From the NCBI GenBank assembly GCA_002296125.1, contig DBHI01000060.1, positions 1-5,845 of the forward strand: a stretch of 5,845 bases of DNA, in the 5' to 3' direction. The stretch comes from Anaerolineales bacterium UBA832 (GTDB lineage: Bacteria; Chloroflexota; Anaerolineae; Anaerolineales; UBA11657). Positions 4,976 to 5,845 of this stretch are shown here, piece after piece. A program made the position numbers and the translations under genes. The notes below the pieces were generated by a model, which saw only the letters and a program-made list of their open reading frames with translations, had not been told where the DNA came from and did not search any database. The number at the start of each line of letters is the position of its first letter. Within the stretch, counting starts at the first letter, position 1.

Positions 4976-4982
4976 TATTTAG
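4976..4982 (-). promoter_or_regulatory. Late-promoter-like box CTAAATA
   Basis: The minus strand reads AACTAAATAAC across the TAA stop (4979-4981) of the fibre-like gene, ending 19 bases before the ATG at 4956. The same CTAAATA, also overlapping a TAA stop and at similar spacing (21 bases), precedes the 71-aa gene. This suggests a late transcription start for the 138-aa, 59-aa and glycine-rich genes. Confidence 0.45.
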
Positions 4983-5482
4983 TTAAACAAAGCTGCATCA
5001 AGTTCAGTGAACCCCGCAGGTAATCCAGTAAGTCCGGCACCATCTCCTTCAAATGCATTTGCAGTAACTGTTCCACTATAAGATCCAGTTGTTGCAGTTA
5101 TAACACCAGAGACAGCATCAACACCGGCAACACTAATAGTAACCCCAGAACCAACTGTGGTTACACCAATAACTTCTAGATTATATGCAGTGGCAAGACC
5201 GGTTACTCCCAGAGTTCCAACGGTTGCAATACCAATAACTTCTAGATTATATGCAGTAGCAACACCAGTTACTCCAAGAGTTCCAACAGTTGCAATACCA
5301 CTTACATCTAAATTAACAGCAGTTGCTTCATCATATACTAAATCCCCAGTAACATTTAAGTTACCTTCTACTGCTAGATCCTGTGTAACTGTACCGTAAC
5401 CAACGATAATCAGGCTATCAGTAACAGAAACTGCTGTGCCAGTATTTCTTGATTTAAGTTTATCAGCAATAAGTGTTGACAT
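4979..5482 (-). CDS. Repeat-containing tail-fibre-like structural protein (167 aa)
   Basis: The N-terminus (MSTLIADKLKSRNTGTAVSV) and the 'VEGNLNVTGDLVY' segment (38-50) are typical of fibre-like virion proteins of marine T4-like phages. Residues 62-83 and 84-105 are two near-identical 22-residue repeats (GIATVGTLGVTG[V/L]ATAYNLEVI). They are flanked by half-copies at 54-61 and 106-113. The short beta-strand periodicity suggests a repetitive beta-structured, probably trimeric shaft. The C-terminal ANAFEGDGAGLTGLPAGF (141-158) is the 'F.GDGxGLTGL' motif widespread at the ends of phage fibre proteins. AGGAGA lies 7 bases before the ATG, and the previous gene's TAA directly abuts the start, giving zero gap. 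At 167 aa it is short for a whole fibre, so it may be one subunit of a multi-protein fibre or a baseplate/neck-attached decoration. Host contact is inferred. Confidence 0.8.
   Translation of the reverse strand: MSTLIADKLKSRNTGTAVSVTDSLIIVGYGTVTQDLAVEGNLNVTGDLVYDEATAVNLDVSGIATVGTLGVTGVATAYNLEVIGIATVGTLGVTGLATAYNLEVIGVTTVGSGVTISVAGVDAVSGVITATTGSYSGTVTANAFEGDGAGLTGLPAGFTELDAALFN
5165..5299 (-). repeat. Two in-frame 66-bp tandem repeats
   Basis: Segments 5165-5230 and 5231-5296 are 66-bp direct repeats identical at 61 of 66 positions, equal to 22 codons. The differences are nearly all silent, leaving one Val/Leu change in the protein. A degraded partial copy follows from about 5297. The repeat sits in the shaft-like region of the fibre gene and could change copy number by slippage or recombination without breaking the frame. 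Confidence 0.9.
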
Positions 5483-5845
5483 TTAGAGATCTCCTATTTG
5501 TAGAACGTCAACAATCATAGTCTTACCAGATCCAACTGTGACTGCTATACCACTTGCAATATTAATTTGAGGAATAACAGATACAATATAAGTATCAGAT
5601 GTACCAGCAGAAGTATCATCTAACATTAAATCTTCACCAACTGTTACCTCAGGATCAATATAACTGAAAGGGGTAGCAGTTCCATCGGTGTAATTAATAG
5701 CAGTTCCTATACCACCGCCACCAGATCCTGAAATACTAACATCAAGAGTTCCATCACCTTTATCAATAACAGTATTACCTGAACCAATAAAGGTTACTGT
5801 CCGTCCTGTTCCAATCGCAGTTCCACCAGACTGAATACCAATCTG
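5483..5845 (-). CDS. Beta-rich structural-type protein, N-terminus beyond window
   Basis: The frame is open from the window edge for 120 codons to a TAA at 5483-5485, which directly abuts the ATG of the next gene. The visible part includes GRTVTFIGSGNTVIDKGDGT (14-33), a glycine hinge SGSGGGGIG (39-47) and a final domain ending GIAVTVGSGKTMIVDVLQIG (99-118). Alternating hydrophobic residues with Gly, Ser and Thr suggest repetitive beta structure, as in phage fibre or baseplate-associated proteins. The glycine-rich link looks like a boundary between two domains. No catalytic motif or membrane segment is visible. It is the most upstream gene seen in the fibre-type operon. The final gene product may be much larger, as its N-terminus is missing; a specific name is not justified. 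Confidence 0.75.
   Translation of the reverse strand, partial: QIGIQSGGTAIGTGRTVTFIGSGNTVIDKGDGTLDVSISGSGGGGIGTAINYTDGTATPFSYIDPEVTVGEDLMLDDTSAGTSDTYIVSVIPQINIASGIAVTVGSGKTMIVDVLQIGDL
5490..5495 (-). promoter_or_regulatory. Shine-Dalgarno site AGGAGA for the fibre-like gene
   Basis: The minus strand reads AGGAGA, then 7 bases including the upstream TAA, then the ATG at 5482. It lies inside the last codons of the preceding gene and confirms the start. Confidence 0.8.

Noticed and set aside
5165..5299. CRISPR-like direct repeats
   Set aside because: The repeats are adjacent, 66 bp long and in frame within a protein-coding gene, with no unique spacers between them.
5157..5399. Plus-strand repetitive open frame of 80 codons
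   Set aside because: Antisense reading of the 66-bp repeats in the fibre-like gene; its apparent protein repeats are a by-product.
1..5845. tRNA genes, integrase, insertion sequences or attachment sites
   Set aside because: I saw no cloverleaf-like sequence, recombinase motif or terminal inverted repeats, and almost all the sequence is accounted for by genes.

Overview
The window looks like a stretch of a marine T4-like phage genome, most likely a cyanophage or a relative infecting another marine bacterium. No hallmark phage gene (capsid, terminase, polymerase) is present, so this rests on four things. Predicted 2-oxoglutarate/Fe(II) oxygenases (2OG oxygenases) cluster densely. Next to them lie fibre-like proteins with 'GIATVG / GNLNVTG / FEGDGAGLTGL' repeats and a glycine-rich adhesin-like protein. 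Genes are packed with gaps of 0-24 bp and overlapping stops and starts. T4-type late-promoter-like boxes (NATAAATA, CTAAATA) sit next to a host-type sigma70 promoter. The DNA is AT-rich except in the glycine-rich gene. No stretch over 300 bases lacks a gene; the largest gap is 93 bp (1823-1915).

Right-hand block (3275-5845, all minus strand, read right to left): virion or fibre-type genes. In order they are a truncated beta-rich protein (5483-5845), a repeat-containing fibre-like protein (4979-5482), a 138-aa beta-rich protein (4540-4956), a short 59-aa gene (4349-4528) and a 353-aa glycine-rich protein (3275-4336) resembling gp38-type tail-fibre tip adhesins. Most are joined by 0-12 bp with Shine-Dalgarno sites inside the preceding stop region. 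A CTAAATA box precedes the 138-aa gene.

Left-hand block (1-3278): five predicted 2OG oxygenases of at least three sequence types, plus one unrecognised 71-aa gene. Three oxygenases (1822 down to beyond base 1) form a minus-strand operon. Its leader carries a perfect TTGACA-N17-TATAAT promoter and two GATAAATA boxes, suggesting both early and late expression. The remaining two (2156-2677 minus, 2676-3278 plus) diverge from one shared CATG. The plus-strand one fills its slot exactly: its start overlaps the neighbour's start by 2 bp, and its stop overlaps the adhesin-like gene's stop by 3 bp.

The most interesting points are the oxygenase cluster beside a fibre/adhesin module (possible hydroxylation of virion proteins or another unknown substrate), the precisely fitted inverted oxygenase gene with an apparent promoter inside its neighbour, and the mixed early/late promoter region. 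Functions beyond fold-level assignment are inference.
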